A DNA stretch of 16,841 nucleotides, from the NCBI GenBank assembly GCA_934457235.1, contig CAKSHT010000034.1, positions 1 through 16,841 of the forward strand. The letters are read 5' to 3'. Positions 8,337 through 14,184 of this stretch are shown here, in pieces (position 1 is the stretch's first letter; every line of letters begins with the position of its first letter). This stretch comes from an uncultured Oscillospiraceae bacterium (GTDB taxonomy: Bacteria > Bacillota > Clostridia > Oscillospirales > Ruminococcaceae). Below the pieces are notes generated by a model. It did no database searches. It saw only the letters and a program-made list of their open reading frames with translations, and was not told where the DNA came from. Position numbers and translations under genes: made by a program.

Positions 8337-8747
8337 ATGACCGACGTAATAGCTGCGCTGGAGCGTGCACGGACAATGGAACAGGAAATAACGACGCAGA
8401 TCGAACATATCGAACGGCTCCGCCGGATATCCCGGAGGGCGCATGCTTCCACAGATATCGCCCGGGAGACCGTCGAGAAACTCGCAAAGCTGGAAAGCCA
8501 GATCAACGACTCAATCGACATAATGTGCGACGCCAAGGCGGATGCCCTGCGCTACATAAGCTTTCTGACCGGCGAGGAACGCAGCGTCATCGAGGGTTAT
8601 TACATACTTGCAAAAAGCTGGCAGCAGCTGGCGCTTGACCTCTACATGAGCGAACGGCGGGTGTTCATGCTGCGCAAGAGCGGTCTGACGAAGCTCGTTG
8701 ATCGCTACGGCGGGAGGCTTCCTGCCAGAAAATCATCACATAACTGA
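8337..8747 (+). CDS. Phage-type sigma-region-4-like regulator (DUF1492/ArpU-like)
   Basis: 136 residues with the start at 8337, where AAGGAAG (8322-8328) is 8 bp away; the earlier ATG at 8301 has no ribosome site. Residues ~1-75 are a charged coiled-coil helix (ALERARTMEQEITTQIEHIE, later ETVEKLAKLESQINDSIDIM). Residues ~85-130 match the sigma-70 region 4 pattern of small phage regulators: LTGEERSVIEGYYILAKSWQ, then LALDLYMSERRVFMLRKSGL. Such proteins (RinA/ArpU/DUF1492 group) activate late or packaging genes in Gram-positive phages and ICEs. It is the first gene of the operon with the XRE repressor and ImmA protease, which suggests a mobile-element remnant. No structural phage genes are nearby. 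The family call is by pattern only. Confidence 0.65.
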   Translation: MTDVIAALERARTMEQEITTQIEHIERLRRISRRAHASTDIARETVEKLAKLESQINDSIDIMCDAKADALRYISFLTGEERSVIEGYYILAKSWQQLALDLYMSERRVFMLRKSGLTKLVDRYGGRLPARKSSHN

Positions 8748-8763
8748 ATAAAGGAGCAACATC

Positions 8764-9201
8764 ATGGGAATCGGACACAGAATACGGGCGCTCCGGGAGC
8801 GCTCCGGGATAACACAGGAAGAACTCGCGCGGCGGCTTGGCGTAACTCCGTCGGCTGTCGGAAACTATGAGCGTGAAATAAGCCACCCGAAAGAGGAGGT
8901 GCTCTACAGGCTGTTCACGGCGCTCTGCTGCGAACCGAACGAGCTTTTCGCCGACTTCTACAACGCGCAGCTGTCGCCGGAGCGTCTGCATCTGGAAAAG
9001 TACCGCGGCCTTGATGAACACGGGCGGGAGCTTGTGGACGCCTGCACCGATATCGAATACCGCCGCTGCACCAACGGACTGACCGCAGTTGCTGCGCGGA
9101 GCTTCACAAAGCGTTCGTCCGCGCCGGAGCTTCGGCTCAACAAACGCGAGGGCGCTGGAAGTATCTTCGACCAGCCGGACAACAAGGGAGGAAAACTATG
9201 A
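8764..9201 (+). CDS. XRE-family repressor (ImmR-like)
   Basis: A 145-residue DNA-binding protein. Residues 5-62 are a classic XRE/Cro helix-turn-helix: HRIRALRERSGITQEELARR, then LGVTPSAVGNYEREISHP, ending before the LCCEPNELF turn. The rest (~65-145) is a less conserved dimerisation and tail region, ending DQPDNKGGKL. AAAGGAG precedes the ATG. Its stop overlaps the immA start (ATGA), so the two are translated together. In ICEBs1 and related phages the equivalent ImmR represses element genes and is cut by ImmA after DNA damage or a cell-density signal. The candidate operator is the palindrome at 8256-8274, giving autoregulation. Family call is firm; partnership is inferred from the overlap. 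Confidence 0.9.
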   Translation: MGIGHRIRALRERSGITQEELARRLGVTPSAVGNYEREISHPKEEVLYRLFTALCCEPNELFADFYNAQLSPERLHLEKYRGLDEHGRELVDACTDIEYRRCTNGLTAVAARSFTKRSSAPELRLNKREGAGSIFDQPDNKGGKL

Positions 9202-9893
9202 CAGGAACTCAAGCGCTTCTGCAGGCAGGGATAGACTCGCTGCCTGTCAGCCTTTCAACGATTGCCGATCACTTCGGGATAAAGATCGTGGATTACACCT
9301 CGTTCATACGGGTGTATGACGTCACGGAACACGACCTGTACCGCGCCAGCACCGGCGGATTCAGCCTGATGCAGGATGGAAGGTTCCTGTGCGTGCTCAA
9401 CAACAGTCTGTGCCACAAGCCACGCCGTAAATGGACTGCCGCACACGAACTCGGACATATTCTTTCCGGACACATAAACAGCGGAGCTCCCGTGCTTACC
9501 AACGATCAAGAGCGCGAAGCCGACAGGTTTGCCGCGGAACTTCTTGCGCCGCTCACGGTACTACATTTCTGCGGGGTTTCCTCAGCGCTGGAGATAGAGC
9601 GCATGTGCGGTATCTCGCACCAGGCTGCGGAACACCGTTTCAATGACCTCTCGCGTCTGCGGCGTTTACAGGACGATATTTACAGGACTGGCATGCGCCG
9701 TCCCGTCGTTATGTCCCCGGACGAAATTCCGGATATTTCCGCACCTGAAAGTCTGTTCCTTGCCAGGGAATGCGACCGGGAGCTTCTGCTGAATTTCTCG
9801 CCGTTCATAGGTTCGTATATCACTCGGCGTACGGCGCATGACGGTTATCAGAAGTATCTGGCGGACATTGCAAGACAGCCGATGGCTATTTAA
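9198..9893 (+). CDS. immA: ImmA/IrrE-type zinc metalloprotease (anti-repressor)
   Basis: 231 residues. The zinc site is clear: AAHELGHILSGH (81-92) has the HExxH motif H83-E84-H87, and EREADRFAAELLAP (105-118) supplies the expected third ligand, Glu107. A downstream helix-turn-helix-like segment (ALEIERMCGISHQAAEHRF) is also normal in this family. By homology it cleaves its partner XRE repressor and releases element genes. A TGA/ATG overlap with the XRE gene and an AGGGAGGAAAA ribosome site support coupled synthesis. The ~75 residues after the core (ISAPESLFLARECDRELLLN and on) are longer than the minimal protease and might be a sensor or inhibitory tail. The gene symbol is by family; ortholog status is not shown. 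Confidence 0.85.
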   Translation: MTGTQALLQAGIDSLPVSLSTIADHFGIKIVDYTSFIRVYDVTEHDLYRASTGGFSLMQDGRFLCVLNNSLCHKPRRKWTAAHELGHILSGHINSGAPVLTNDQEREADRFAAELLAPLTVLHFCGVSSALEIERMCGISHQAAEHRFNDLSRLRRLQDDIYRTGMRRPVVMSPDEIPDISAPESLFLARECDRELLLNFSPFIGSYITRRTAHDGYQKYLADIARQPMAI

Positions 9894-9923
9894 TAAAACA
9901 GGGCATGCGCTTTAGCATGCCCT
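9891..9923 (-). terminator. Strong hairpin, terminator on the minus strand
   Basis: AGGGCATGC (9900-9908) pairs perfectly with GCATGCCCT (9915-9923) over a 6-nt loop. On the minus strand the stem is followed by TGTTTTATTA, a good terminator tail. On the plus strand it is followed by AAGAAACC, so it fits the 93-residue gene and its 3' RNA better than immA. It may still protect the immA 3' end. Confidence 0.65.
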
Positions 9924-9928
9924 AAGAA

Positions 9929-10020
9929 ACCGGAGAAAAAGTCACTAAAGTGACTTTTCCGCAGAACATCCGCACAAGTGTGCGGATAGAAGTGTTTTTC
10001 CCCGGTAAAACCGGAGGGTA
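9929..10020 (-). ncRNA. Structured 3' RNA with two competing folds, unassigned class
   Basis: On the minus strand ACCGGGGAAAAA (10006-9995) pairs with TTTTTCTCCGGT (9940-9929) over all 12 positions if one G-U pair is allowed. On the plus strand that position would be an A/C mismatch, so the minus strand is the likely RNA. This stem encloses two hairpins: an 8-9-bp one at 9968-9987 and a 9-bp one at 9937-9958, whose outer four pairs compete with the closing stem. CUCCGGU occurs twice (9929-9935 and 10010-10016 on the plus strand) flanking one ACCGGGG, so either copy can pair with it but not both. The region begins just after the stop of the 93-residue gene and ends at a terminator. No known RNA class is recognised. 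A repeat-like genomic element is the alternative. Confidence 0.5.
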
Positions 10021-10023
10021 TTT

Positions 10024-10305
10024 TTATTCCCAGCCCTGAAGCCTGTGCCAGTGATCCTTTGTGTTGACTACCGCGGTGCTCTGATTGTTCCGGAAAAACA
10101 GAGTATACGTGCTCCTGGCGATATCCCTGCCGAAAAACGCGATTATGCTTCCGATAAGATTATCTTCGCCCTGGAGCGACATTACATTATAAAAACAGGT
10201 GCGCCACTTTTCATGCATTCCGTACATGCAGTACAGCGTCAGCGTGTTGCCAACGTGGGAATAGCTGATTATTTCGTTGTTGTAGAACTGAAAATCCCTG
10301 TGCAT
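10024..10305 (-). CDS. Orphan 93-residue protein, function unknown
   Basis: The start at 10305 follows AGGAGG with good spacing; an ATG at 10362 lies in the promoter and is rejected. The protein begins MHRDFQFYNNEIISYSHVGN and ends KDHWHRLQGWE. It is rich in aromatic residues, Asn, His and Tyr, with no signal peptide or membrane helix. Central IGSIIAFFGRDIARSTYTLF looks like a beta-rich core. No family is recognised. It is monocistronic with a near-perfect promoter, LytTR-like repeats upstream, and a structured RNA plus terminator downstream, so it is a real, regulated gene. It may have come in with the neighbouring ImmA module, but its orientation is opposite. Confidence 0.75.
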   Translation of the reverse strand: MHRDFQFYNNEIISYSHVGNTLTLYCMYGMHEKWRTCFYNVMSLQGEDNLIGSIIAFFGRDIARSTYTLFFRNNQSTAVVNTKDHWHRLQGWE

Positions 10306-10333
10306 CTGACGCCTCCTGGTTCTTGATATTTCC

Positions 10334-10362
10334 AGTATACAGGATATATCCCCAGATGTCAA
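10334..10362 (-). promoter_or_regulatory. Strong sigma-A promoter of the 93-residue gene, with spacer palindrome
   Basis: On the minus strand TTGACA (10362-10357) and TATACT (10339-10334) are 17 bp apart. The spacer contains the perfect palindrome GGATATATCC (10342-10351), a possible operator. The predicted leader is only ~20 nt. Confidence 0.8.
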
Positions 10363-10371
10363 TGAACTCTT

Positions 10372-10401
10372 CCTAATTGTTACTTTTCTCTTCCTATTTG
10401 T
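10372..10401 (-). promoter_or_regulatory. Tandem LytTR-like sites upstream of the -35 box
   Basis: Reading the minus strand, ACAAATAGG (10401-10393) and ACAATTAGG (10380-10372) are direct repeats 21 bp apart, nine bases each with a 12-bp gap. The second ends 9 bp before TTGACA. This matches the layout of AgrA/ComE-type LytTR activator sites, two helical turns apart on one face of DNA. The repeats are embedded in a longer 21-bp unit with 17 of 21 matches. No LytTR gene is in the window, so the regulator is inferred. Confidence 0.45.
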
Positions 10402-10410
10402 CGCTTTCCG

Positions 10411-10444
10411 GTATAATATAAGACCGCCCTGTTAAGAGCGGTCT
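10411..10444 (-). terminator. Possible terminator of the TetR gene
   Basis: AGACCGC (10421-10427) pairs with GCGGTCT (10438-10444), a perfect 7-bp stem over a 10-nt loop. On the minus strand TTATATTATA follows, which is AT-rich rather than a pure T run. It lies 92 nt after the tetR stop; the bases between hold nothing else recognisable. Confidence 0.4.
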
Positions 10445-10536
10445 GTTATCGTTGATAAGCAACTTCCTATGCAGCCGAGAAAAGTGCATTCCACTGACAA
10501 CGCAGAGGTACCTTTTATCAACCAGCCGTACGAAGT

Positions 10537-11142
10537 TCAGCTGACACCAGGCGGTGTAAGTTCGAATGCCTTTCCGGATTTTATCAGCAACATCACCGAA
10601 CGGAACTGCTGAGAAAGCATCGCCGACACTTCATCCTCGTCATAGCGACATACCTTTGAAGCGATAAGTACTCCGATGCCGAACGTGAACATCCACACGC
10701 TGCGGAACAGGAGTTTCGCTTCCTCAAGCGTAAGTCCGTAATCGCGCATGATAAAATCAATGCACTTCTGGCTGGTACCGCCGAGCCTGTCCAACAGGTT
10801 GTCAAAGCTTACGCTCTGCTCGTTCTCCGTCATATAAAGAAGCTGGAATAGCTTCGGCTGCTCCGTGGCGAAAAGTATCATCTGCAATCCGACGTTCTTG
10901 AACGCAGGTACCCCGGTTTCCGGATCGTTCTTCGCGTATTCGTCGAATCTGTGCATTGCTGCGGTCTTGACCTCCTCGGTCAGTTCATTCATGTTCTTGA
11001 ACGCCGTGAACACCGGGCGCGTTGAAGTACCAAGCGCAGCTCCGAGATTACGCGCATTAAGCGCGCCGATTCCCTTTTCCGCTACCAGTTCCAGCGCGAT
11101 CTGTACTATCTCCTCACGGGTGTATTTTGCTTTAGGCGGCAT
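10537..11142 (-). CDS. TetR/AcrR-family transcriptional regulator
   Basis: 201 residues, normal for the family. The start at 11142 is chosen because AAAGGAG lies nine bases before it; the ATG at 11151 abuts that site. Residues 7-50 form the TetR helix-turn-helix: YTREEIVQIALELVAEKGIG, ALNARNLGAALGTSTRPVFT, then AFKNMNELTEEV. The rest is an all-helical ligand-binding and dimer domain with no recognised ligand. TetR proteins bind a small molecule and leave their operator. No pump or enzyme gene stands next to it, so its target is unknown. Its promoter overlaps repeated ATGTTACA elements that may be its own operator. Confidence 0.9.
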   Translation of the reverse strand: MPPKAKYTREEIVQIALELVAEKGIGALNARNLGAALGTSTRPVFTAFKNMNELTEEVKTAAMHRFDEYAKNDPETGVPAFKNVGLQMILFATEQPKLFQLLYMTENEQSVSFDNLLDRLGGTSQKCIDFIMRDYGLTLEEAKLLFRSVWMFTFGIGVLIASKVCRYDEDEVSAMLSQQFRSVMLLIKSGKAFELTPPGVS

Positions 11143-11187
11143 TTCATACATCTCCTTTGCTGCCCGCTGTTGTGTAACATCTGTAAC

Positions 11188-11216
11188 ATTATATCACATT
11201 ACTTACCCAATGTCAA
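11188..11216 (-). promoter_or_regulatory. tetR promoter with possible operator
   Basis: On the minus strand TTGACA (11216-11211) and TATAAT (11193-11188) are 17 bp apart, a consensus promoter. ATGTTACA occurs twice, 9 bp apart, at and just after the -10 box (about 11174-11190). GTAATGT lies in the spacer in roughly inverted relation. These could be an autoregulatory operator, but the symmetry is imperfect. Confidence 0.7.
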
Positions 11217-11375
11217 TAGCCGTCGTGAAATTTGTTTATTTCTCCCATATTCTGCATTACACGATTTCAAATCTCAGTGAAGCCGCTCTATGACTGAATC
11301 TGCGAGAATCTTTCCACCCTCTGAAAACCATATTTTTGTGAAGATTTGGTGATATATGTGACAATTTAAGGAATT

Positions 11376-11402
11376 TTAGCACTCTCCTATTGACAGTGCT
11401 AA
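11376..11402. promoter_or_regulatory. CIRCE operator for HrcA
   Basis: TTAGCACTC (11376-11384), nine bases, then CAGTGCTAA (11394-11402). This is the CIRCE element bound by the heat-shock repressor HrcA, with one base off consensus (C for G at the start of the right arm). The right arm overlaps the -35 box at 11390-11395, so bound HrcA would block the promoter. Confidence 0.9.
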
Positions 11403-11418
11403 AAACTTGTGGTATAAT
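11390..11418 (+). promoter_or_regulatory. Heat-shock promoter of the hsp20 pair
   Basis: TTGACA (11390-11395) and TATAAT (11413-11418) are 17 bp apart. The off-consensus C at 11394 in the CIRCE right arm is the C of TTGACA, which may explain the departure: promoter strength is kept at the cost of operator symmetry. Confidence 0.85.
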
Positions 11419-11438
11419 ACAATCAGAACGAAAGGAAA

Positions 11439-11524
11439 GGATCAAAGGGACAGAATCCCAGGGATCCAAAGAACCTCAGTTCCATAATTAAATTCAGCGC
11501 AGACCCAAGGATCCGCGAAAGGAG
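11439..11524 (+). other. Structured 5' leader of the hsp20 mRNA
   Basis: The ~108-nt leader begins with a nested hairpin: GGATC (11439-11443) with GATCC (11463-11467), then GGGA (11447-11450) with TCCC (11456-11459). GAAC-CTCA-GTTC follows (11471-11482). A further GGATCC at 11509-11514 lies just before the ribosome site AAAGGAG (11518-11524) and could pair with the first GGATC instead. An mRNA-stability or temperature-sensing role is possible but unproven. Confidence 0.4.
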
Positions 11525-11533
11525 AAATGACTT

Positions 11534-11941
11534 ATGTTAGCAACCTACAGAAACAATATATTTGATGACCTCTTCAATACACCGTTCTTCACCAGAAGTG
11601 AAGCGAACATGATGAAAACCGATATCAAGGAGCACGATGGCGGTTATGAACTGACAGTCGATCTCCCAGGCGTAAAGAAAGAAGACATCAAAGCTGAGCT
11701 GAACGATGGTTACCTTACCATCACCGCTGAGAACAACTCCTCCAAGGATGAAAAGGACGAGAAAGGCAAGTACATCTGCCGCGAGCGTTACTCCGGTTCC
11801 TATTCGAGAAGCTTCTATGTCGGCGACGCTGTGACCGAGGAGGATATCAAGGCTAAGTTTGAGAATGGTACTCTTACGCTGGATATCCCGAAGAAGGAAG
11901 CTCTCCCTGAGAAGCAGAACAAGTACATCGCCATCGGCTGA
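11534..11941 (+). CDS. Small heat-shock protein Hsp20, copy 1
   Basis: A 135-residue alpha-crystallin-type chaperone, which holds unfolding proteins in large oligomers without ATP. The N-terminal arm (1-27, MLATYRNNIFDDLFNTPFFT) is followed by the crystallin domain (~28-122). This includes YELTVDLPGVKKEDIKAEL and the signature AKFENGTLTLDIP (A-x-x-x-N-G-x-L). The tail ends KYIAIG, with the I-x-I motif that docks subunits. The ribosome site is AAAGGAG, 9 bp before the ATG. It is first in a two-gene operon under CIRCE. It differs from copy 2 at six residues, all before residue 35. Confidence 0.95.
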   Translation: MLATYRNNIFDDLFNTPFFTRSEANMMKTDIKEHDGGYELTVDLPGVKKEDIKAELNDGYLTITAENNSSKDEKDEKGKYICRERYSGSYSRSFYVGDAVTEEDIKAKFENGTLTLDIPKKEALPEKQNKYIAIG

Positions 11942-12398
11942 TAAATAAACACGCAAGTCTCTGACGCTTTTGAAAGGAGTAATGACTTATGTTACCTACC
12001 ATGAGAAACAATATATTCGACGATTTCTTTGCAGCTCCGTTCTTCACCAGAAGTGAAGCGAACATGATGAAAACCGATATCAAGGAGCAAGACGGCGGCT
12101 ATGAACTGACAGTCGATCTCCCAGGCGTAAAGAAAGAAGACATCAAAGCTGAGCTGAACGATGGTTACCTTACCATCACCGCTGAGAACAACTCCTCCAA
12201 GGATGAAAAGGACGAGAAAGGCAAGTACATCTGCCGCGAGCGTTACTCCGGTTCCTATTCGAGAAGCTTCTATGTCGGCGACGCTGTGACCGAGGAGGAT
12301 ATCAAGGCTAAGTTTGAGAATGGTACTCTTACGCTGGATATCCCGAAGAAGGAAGCTCTCCCTGAGAAGCAGAACAAGTACATCGCCATCGGCTGATA
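11645..12398 (+). repeat. 299-bp identical direct repeat within the hsp20 pair
   Basis: Positions 11645-11943 and 12100-12398 are identical, including all silent sites and two bases past the stop codon. The 5' parts of the genes (to 11644 and 12099) carry both silent and amino-acid changes. The sharp change suggests gene conversion after a tandem duplication, or a very recent duplication with selection on the 5' end. Confidence 0.95.
11989..12396 (+). CDS. Small heat-shock protein Hsp20, copy 2
   Basis: 135 residues, identical to copy 1 from residue 35 to the end. The six differences are in the N-terminal arm and domain edge: Pro3, Met5, Phe13, Ala15, Ala16 and Gln34 here. The arm decides client binding and oligomer form, so the two may form mixed oligomers with altered clients. 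The gap to copy 1 is 47 bp with no promoter, and the ribosome-site region (GAAAGGAG, then AATGACTTATGTTA) is copied from copy 1. It is co-transcribed from the CIRCE promoter and ends at the strong terminator at 12417-12452. Confidence 0.95.
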   Translation: MLPTMRNNIFDDFFAAPFFTRSEANMMKTDIKEQDGGYELTVDLPGVKKEDIKAELNDGYLTITAENNSSKDEKDEKGKYICRERYSGSYSRSFYVGDAVTEEDIKAKFENGTLTLDIPKKEALPEKQNKYIAIG

Positions 12399-12416
12399 CG
12401 ATGCGATAACTGAATA

Positions 12417-12452
12417 ATCCCCCGGCGTGCAGGAGTGCGCCGGGGGATTTTG
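12417..12452 (+). terminator. Strong terminator after the hsp20 pair
   Basis: CCCCCGGCG (12419-12427) pairs perfectly with CGCCGGGGG (12438-12446), followed by ATTTTG. The flanking AT also pairs. The convergent hydA stop is 50 bp away, so the hairpin may also stop the minus-strand operon, although its minus-side tail (ATTATT) is weaker. A second weaker stem, ACGGA (12458-12462) with TCCGT (12487-12491), precedes six T on the plus strand. Confidence 0.85.
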
Positions 12453-12500
12453 TATTTACGGAATTACACGTGATAACACGCACCGCTCCGTTTTTTCACA

Positions 12501-14183
12501 TTATTCGGCCGTCTTGTACTCGACGTGAAGAAGCTCGTGCTCCCTGCCCTTGAGCAGTCCATCGTAGAGAGCCGCCATCAGCGGGTTCTCCTCGCTGGAC
12601 TTTATGCTGCACATTCTGTCAGCGTTGTAAAGCCCGTGGGAGCGCGCCTGCTTCTCGGCTTCGTGCACGAACGGCTGTCCTGCACCGTTGATACAGCCGC
12701 CCGGACATGCCATGACCTCGATGAAATCGAAGTGCTCCCCCGCCTTTACGCGCTCAATGAGCTTCTCGGCGTTGCCAAGTCCGCTGACCACGCCGATATG
12801 CAGCGTGGTTTCGCCGTACGGTATATCCACTTCCTTTACGCCCTTAAGACCGCGGACGCTCTGGTACTCTATGCCGTTACCGCGCTTATTCCCGGAAATA
12901 TGCCTCAGTACCGCTTCAGTAACACCGCCGGTGGTTCCGAAGATAACTCCCGCGCCCGCCATCGTTCCGAACGGCATGTCAACAGCTTCGGGATCAATGT
13001 CGGAAATGAGTATGCCGGATTCCTTGACCATCTGCACGAATTCCTGCGTGGTAAGGACGTAATCTACCATCTGTGTGCCGTCCTTGGCACGGAATTCCTC
13101 ACGTATAGCCTCGCGCTTCTTCGCCGTGCAGGGCATGAGTGCGATGTGTACATGCTTCTTCGGCTCTTCTCTGAACTGCTCGCGGATAACCGCCGCGAAC
13201 ATCTGCATCGGTGACTTGCAGCTGGAAACATGCTTCATCAGCTCCGGATGCTTGGTTTCACAGTAGCGCACCCACGCCGGACAGCAGGACGAGAACAGCG
13301 GGATATCATTTCCGGCTGTAACGTGCTCTACAAGCTCGGCGGATTCCTCAATGACTGTAAGGTCCGCCGCCGTGGAAGTGTCGTAGATCTGGTCAAATCC
13401 CATTCTGCGTAGAGCCGCAACGATCACTCCCATGGAGTTCGCGCCGTCTTTCAGACCAAGCTCCCTGCCGATACCAACGCGCACTGCCGGAGCTATCTGG
13501 ATCGTAACGAACGTATCCTTATCGGAAAGCTGCTTCCACACCTCGCTTACGTTATTCTTGACAACGATAGCGCCTGTGGGACATACCGCAGAGCACTGAC
13601 CGCAGCCAACGCAGTCAGTTTCGCCGATTGGTCTGTTAAATGCAGTTCCTACGCGCATTCTGGAGCCGCGGTTCATGAAGTCTATCGCGCCTACCTGCTG
13701 AATTTCGTTGCAGGTTCGCACGCAGTCACCGCAGAGTATGCACTTGTGATGGTCGATGGTAATGCACGGAGAGCTGTTGTCAATGTCAGGATTCGGCGCG
13801 GCATTCGGGAAGCGTACGCCCTCAATATGGAAGCGCCTTGCGATGTCCTGGAGCTTGCATTTTTCGTTGTTGTCGCAGGTGGTGCAGTCGCGGCAGTGGT
13901 TTGCCAGCAGCAGTTCCAGTATCACCTTGCGGTACTTGCGCAGGCGCTCTGTGTTCGTGCGTATCTCCATACCGGGTTTCGGCGGAGTGGAGCAGGAAGC
14001 ATGCAGCGTCCCCCACTGATCCTCTACCATACACATACGACAAGCGCCGTAGGTGGAAAGCTCCGAATGATAGCAGAATGTAGGCATCTTTATACCGACC
14101 TTGCGGATAAGGGCAAGAAGATTTTTCTCGCCGTTTATTTCAACGGGAATGCCGTCGATGGTCATATATCTGTTCTTGTCCAT
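12501..14183 (-). CDS. hydA: [FeFe]-hydrogenase catalytic subunit of an NADH-linked complex
   Basis: 560 residues. It reduces protons to H2 at the H-cluster; in the HydABC complex it receives electrons from NADH and reduced ferredoxin. Domains in order: a plant-type [2Fe-2S] (C37, C48, C51, C64), a His-Cys3 cluster (H96, C100, C103, C109), two [4Fe-4S] (C148/C151/C154/C158 and C191/C194/C197/C201), then the H-cluster domain. There L1 is SSCCPAW (C300, the proton-relay Cys, and C301), L2 is MPCTAKKREA (C352), and L3 is EVMACPGGCINGAGQP (C493, C497). L3 has AGQP where GGQP is common. It lacks the extra C-terminal [2Fe-2S] domain of the longer Thermotoga HydA. The start is 1 bp after the hydB stop, with an AGAGGTG ribosome site. 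It is the last gene of the operon. The HydE/F/G maturases are not in the window. Confidence 0.95.
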   Translation of the reverse strand: MDKNRYMTIDGIPVEINGEKNLLALIRKVGIKMPTFCYHSELSTYGACRMCMVEDQWGTLHASCSTPPKPGMEIRTNTERLRKYRKVILELLLANHCRDCTTCDNNEKCKLQDIARRFHIEGVRFPNAAPNPDIDNSSPCITIDHHKCILCGDCVRTCNEIQQVGAIDFMNRGSRMRVGTAFNRPIGETDCVGCGQCSAVCPTGAIVVKNNVSEVWKQLSDKDTFVTIQIAPAVRVGIGRELGLKDGANSMGVIVAALRRMGFDQIYDTSTAADLTVIEESAELVEHVTAGNDIPLFSSCCPAWVRYCETKHPELMKHVSSCKSPMQMFAAVIREQFREEPKKHVHIALMPCTAKKREAIREEFRAKDGTQMVDYVLTTQEFVQMVKESGILISDIDPEAVDMPFGTMAGAGVIFGTTGGVTEAVLRHISGNKRGNGIEYQSVRGLKGVKEVDIPYGETTLHIGVVSGLGNAEKLIERVKAGEHFDFIEVMACPGGCINGAGQPFVHEAEKQARSHGLYNADRMCSIKSSEENPLMAALYDGLLKGREHELLHVEYKTAE

Positions 14184-14184
14184 A

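Noticed and set aside
9900..9987. Three consecutive hairpins considered as a CRISPR-like or att array
   Set aside because: The stems share no sequence, there is no regular spacing and no unique spacers; they are better explained as one folded RNA plus a terminator.
11534..12398. The two hsp20 copies considered as an assembly duplication
   Set aside because: The 5' parts differ at several silent and amino-acid sites and the spacer sequence is unique, so two real copies exist; only local conversion is needed.
11537..12483. Two minus-strand frames opposite the hsp20 copies
   Set aside because: They are near-identical to each other only because the hsp20 genes are; both are antisense to certain genes and lack start signals.
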